Part shown: positions 16,634 through 18,700 of the stretch, one piece after another
How positions within the stretch are numbered: the stretch's first letter is position 1
Layout of the letters: every line of letters starts with the position of its first letter
Source of the DNA: SIG565 sp045590755
GTDB taxonomy: Bacteria; Bacillota; Clostridia; Oscillospirales; Acutalibacteraceae
Assembly (NCBI GenBank): GCA_045590755.1
Contig: JAZNRP010000040.1
Location: forward strand, 1-18,700
Length of the DNA stretch: 18,700 nucleotides
Reading direction: 5' to 3'
Program-made: the position numbers and the translations under genes
The notes under the pieces: generated by a model
What the model saw: only the letters and a program-made list of their open reading frames with translations
What the model was told of the DNA's origin: nothing
Databases searched by the model: none

Positions 16634-16679
16634 AATAACACCGATTTTGTGCTTGACAAGGCAACGAATCGGTGTTATT
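16634..16679. repeat. 13-bp inverted repeat around the rpsL promoter
   Basis: AATAACACCGATT (16634-16646) and its exact complement (16667-16679) flank a 20-nt loop. The loop contains the -35 box, and the right arm contains most of the -10 box. No T-run follows on the plus strand, so it is not a normal terminator. The ATAACAC core appears again at 16705-16711, in the rpsL leader. Confidence 0.8.
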
Positions 16680-16681
16680 AT
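16653..16681 (+). promoter_or_regulatory. Strong promoter of rpsL-rpsG-fusA, nested in the inverted repeat
   Basis: A consensus TTGACA (16653-16658) lies 17 bp from TATTAT (16676-16681), which is preceded by TGT (16673-16675) as an extended -10. Transcription should start near 16688. It gives a leader of about 50 nt that can fold weakly (16688-16711) before the GAGGAGGT ribosome site. The right arm of the inverted repeat would be left out of this transcript, while read-through RNA from rpoC would include both arms. Confidence 0.85.
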
Positions 16682-16735
16682 ATATTAGTGTGTGGAATTA
16701 TGCCATAACACAAATTTATAACGAGGAGGTGCGAT

Positions 16736-17161
16736 ATGCCAACCTTTAACCAGTTAGTTCGCAGCGGTCGCGAAACTGTTGAGAAAAAGGCTAAGGCTCC
16801 GGCTCTTCTTAAGGGTTACAACTCTATGAAGCGCTTGCCTACAGACAATGATTCTCCGCAGAAGAGAGGCGTGTGCACAGCGGTTAAAACATCAACACCG
16901 AAAAAGCCTAACTCGGCTCTCCGTAAAATTGCCAGAGTTCGTCTTTCAAACGGTATTGAAGTTTCTGCTTACATTCCGGGTATCGGACACAACTTGCAGG
17001 AACACAGCGTTGTTTTAATTCGTGGTGGACGTGTTAAGGACTTGCCTGGTGTGCGTTACCACATTATCAGAGGTACCCTTGATGCTCAGGGTGTTGCCAA
17101 GAGAATGCAGAGCCGCTCCAAGTACGGTGCGAAGCGTCCAAAAGCAGGTGCCGCAAATTAA
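16736..17161 (+). CDS. rpsL: 30S ribosomal protein S12
   Basis: S12 lies at the decoding centre of the small subunit. The 141 residues include the insertion KGYNSMKRLPTDNDS (26-40) that distinguishes Firmicutes S12 from the shorter E. coli protein. The streptomycin-related residues are wild type: Lys56 and Lys57 in TPKKPNSA, and Lys101 in RVKDLPG. Asp102, the methylthiolation target in many bacteria, is present. A strong GAGGAGGT lies before the ATG. The gene follows rpoC with no L7Ae-family gene between, unlike many Bacilli and Clostridia, and is driven by its own promoter. Confidence 0.98.
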   Translation: MPTFNQLVRSGRETVEKKAKAPALLKGYNSMKRLPTDNDSPQKRGVCTAVKTSTPKKPNSALRKIARVRLSNGIEVSAYIPGIGHNLQEHSVVLIRGGRVKDLPGVRYHIIRGTLDAQGVAKRMQSRSKYGAKRPKAGAAN

Positions 17162-17183
17162 TTTTTGATTAGACGAAATATCT

Positions 17184-17230
17184 CTGCTGCAAACACAAGC
17201 AGCGGCGTCAATATATATTACGCCTTGCTT
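17184..17230 (+). promoter_or_regulatory. Competing hairpins in the rpsL-rpsG spacer
   Basis: The 134-nt spacer (17162-17295) can form hairpin A (CTGCTGC 17184-17190 with GCAGCGG 17199-17205). It can instead form hairpin B (CAAGCA 17196-17201 and GGCGT 17204-17208 with ACGCC 17220-17224 and TGCTTG 17226-17231, with a small internal loop). They share bases 17196-17205, so only one can form. In E. coli the same spacer binds S7 for autoregulation. A similar role here is inference. Confidence 0.45.
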
Positions 17231-17295
17231 GGTGCTACGGGAAGTTTTGTCGCTCGAGTACCTATGGTATCATTACTATGAAGCAGGGAAGAAAA

Positions 17296-17766
17296 GTGCC
17301 AAGAAGAGGTTTTATTGCAAAACGTGATGTTTTGCCGGATCCGGTGTACAATTCTAAAATAGTTACACGCCTTATCAACAACATTATGTTGGATGGTAAG
17401 AAGGGTGTAGCTCAGAAGATTGTATACGGTGCTTTTGATATTATCAGTGAAAAGACTGGAAAGGAACCGATTGAGGTTTTCGAACAGGCTATGGAAAACA
17501 TTATGCCTTTGCTCGAAGTTAAGGCCGTTCGTAAGGGCGGTGCTACCTATCAGGTACCTTTTGAGGTTCGTCCTGAAAGAAAGCAAACTTTAGGTCTTCG
17601 TTGGTTAGCTACTTACAGCCGTTCGCGTTCTGAAAGAACAATGAAGGAGCGTCTCGCAGGAGAAATCCTTGATGCTGTTAACGGTGTAGGCGGCGCAGCT
17701 AAGAAGCGTGAAGACACACACAAGATGGCAGAAGCAAACAAAGCATTTGCTCATTACAGATGGTAG
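17296..17766 (+). CDS. rpsG: 30S ribosomal protein S7 (GTG start)
   Basis: S7 nucleates assembly of the small-subunit head, binds the 3' major domain of 16S rRNA and contacts the E-site tRNA. From the GTG at 17296 the protein is MPRRGFIAKRDVLPDP..., 156 residues, the usual bacterial length and the usual N-terminus. AGGGA at 17285-17289 lies six bases upstream. The in-frame ATG at 17278 would add six residues (MKQGRK) not seen in the family and has no ribosome site, so GTG is preferred. Conserved segments include VTRLINNIMLDGKKG, RKGGATYQVPFEV and RSRSERTMKERLAGE. fusA follows after 68 bases. Confidence 0.95.
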   Translation: MPRRGFIAKRDVLPDPVYNSKIVTRLINNIMLDGKKGVAQKIVYGAFDIISEKTGKEPIEVFEQAMENIMPLLEVKAVRKGGATYQVPFEVRPERKQTLGLRWLATYSRSRSERTMKERLAGEILDAVNGVGGAAKKREDTHKMAEANKAFAHYRW

Positions 17767-17834
17767 TTTAAAACCATCAAAAATACTAATACTATTGTTA
17801 AAAAACTGTTTTAATCAGTTAACGGAGGGAAAAT

Positions 17835-18700
17835 ATGCCAAGAAAGGTATCTCTTGAAATGACAAGAAATATTGGTATTATGGCTCATATTGATGCCGGT
17901 AAGACTACGACAACAGAACGTATTCTTTTCTACACCGGTATCAACCATAAGATTGGTGAAACCCACGACGGTTCCGCCACTATGGACTGGATGGAGCAGG
18001 AACAGGAGAGAGGTATTACAATTACCTCTGCTGCTACAACATGCTTCTGGAAAGACCATCGTATCAATATTATTGACACCCCCGGACACGTTGACTTTAC
18101 TGTTGAAGTACAGCGTTCACTCCGTGTACTTGACGGTTCTGTTACCGTTTTGTGCGCTAAGGGTGGTGTTGAACCGCAGTCTGAAACCGTTTGGCATCAG
18201 GCTGATGAATATCGTGTACCGCGTATGATTTACGTTAATAAAATGGATATCATGGGTGCCGATTTCTATAACGTTCTCGGAATGATTAAAGACCGTTTTG
18301 GTTGTAATGCAGTGCCGATACAGTTACCTATCGGTTCAGAGGACACATTTAAAGGTATCATTGACCTTGTACAAAACAATGCAGAAATTTATTATGATGA
18401 TTTAGGTAAAGATGTTAGACGTGAGGAAATTCCGGAAGATATGAAGGAACTTGCTGAAAAATACCGTACCGCTCTTATCGAAGCTGTCGTTGAGCAGGAT
18501 GAAGAACTTATGGAACAGTATTTTGAAGGCGTAGAGCCCACAGTTGAACAAATGAAGAAAATCATCCGTAAAGCTACTATCGATAACGTAATGGTTCCGG
18601 TTTGTTGCGGTACTTCATATCGTAACAAGGGTGTACAGCCGCTTCTCGATGCAGTTGTTGACTATATGCCGGCTCCTACCGACGTTGAAGCTATTAAGGG
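17835..18700 (+). CDS. fusA: Elongation factor G, N-terminal part (continues beyond window)
   Basis: EF-G is the GTPase that drives ribosomal translocation and, with RRF, recycling. The frame is open from ATG 17835 to the window end (288 codons). It shows the G1 loop AHIDAGKTTTTERI, the switch I region with ERGITITSAA, G3 DTPGHVDF and G4 NKMD, followed by the G' insert with IIDLVQNNAEIYYDD. GGAGGG at 17824-17829 precedes the start MPRKVSLEMTRNIGIMAHID, a clostridial EF-G start. It is the third gene of the rpsL-rpsG-fusA unit, and the tuf gene often found next would be outside the window. The identity is clear; domains II-V are not visible. Confidence 0.97.
   Translation, partial: MPRKVSLEMTRNIGIMAHIDAGKTTTTERILFYTGINHKIGETHDGSATMDWMEQEQERGITITSAATTCFWKDHRINIIDTPGHVDFTVEVQRSLRVLDGSVTVLCAKGGVEPQSETVWHQADEYRVPRMIYVNKMDIMGADFYNVLGMIKDRFGCNAVPIQLPIGSEDTFKGIIDLVQNNAEIYYDDLGKDVRREEIPEDMKELAEKYRTALIEAVVEQDEELMEQYFEGVEPTVEQMKKIIRKATIDNVMVPVCCGTSYRNKGVQPLLDAVVDYMPAPTDVEAIK

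Noticed and set aside
16634..16690. Simple intrinsic terminator after rpoC
   Set aside because: The stem is strong but the loop is 20 nt and no T-run follows on the plus strand. The same bases form a near-consensus promoter.
17278..17295. ATG 17278 as the start of rpsG
   Set aside because: It has no ribosome site and adds six residues absent from S7. GTG 17296 has AGGGA at six bases and gives the standard 156-residue protein.
1..18700. CRISPR arrays, tRNA or rRNA genes, complete insertion sequences
   Set aside because: No repeated spacer pattern, cloverleaf-like sequence, rRNA segment or transposase was seen in any intergenic gap.

Overview
The window looks like a low-to-moderate GC Firmicutes chromosome. 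It is most likely a gut clostridium of the Oscillospirales/Eubacteriales type, inferred from the A/T-rich spacers, the clostridial RpoB N-terminus, the Firmicutes-length S12 and RpoC, and the large serine recombinase with a clostridial-style C-terminus. I cannot name a species.

Left end (1-2560). The first 516 bases are the 3' part of a large serine recombinase, the usual terminal gene of an integrative element. About 70 bases later the sequence enters an Amidase_3 cell-wall amidase gene exactly at the codons for its first zinc-binding histidine motif. The amidase lacks its native N-terminus, so this appears to be a mobile-element/chromosome junction. The amidase overlaps radA by four bases, and a strong hairpin closes the convergent pair radA / P-type ATPase.

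Middle (2559-9080). On the minus strand lies an 872-residue type II cation P-type ATPase. Its membrane cation-site residues and phospho-acceptor Asp are intact, but several nearly invariant P-domain residues are replaced. Divergent from it is a tight plus-strand operon: prmA (L11 methyltransferase), prfB (RF2, with no programmed frameshift), a lipoprotein with a trigger-factor-like FKBP domain, and an Sfp-type phosphopantetheinyl transferase. An intrinsic terminator ends it.

Right part (9081-18700). rpoB and rpoC are driven by a consensus promoter preceded by phased A-tracts and followed by a leader of about 140 nt. Then come rpsL, rpsG and the start of fusA (cut by the window end). rpsL has its own near-consensus promoter nested inside a 13-bp inverted repeat. 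The rpsL-rpsG gap can form two mutually exclusive hairpins, and rpsG most likely starts at a GTG. The rplJ/rplL genes that usually precede rpoB, and the L7Ae-family gene often found before rpsL, are absent here.

Most of the window is core transcription and translation machinery. The observations most worth a second look are the element junction in the amidase gene, the degenerate P-type ATPase and the nested promoter of rpsL. I found no CRISPR array, tRNA, rRNA or clear new multigene system.
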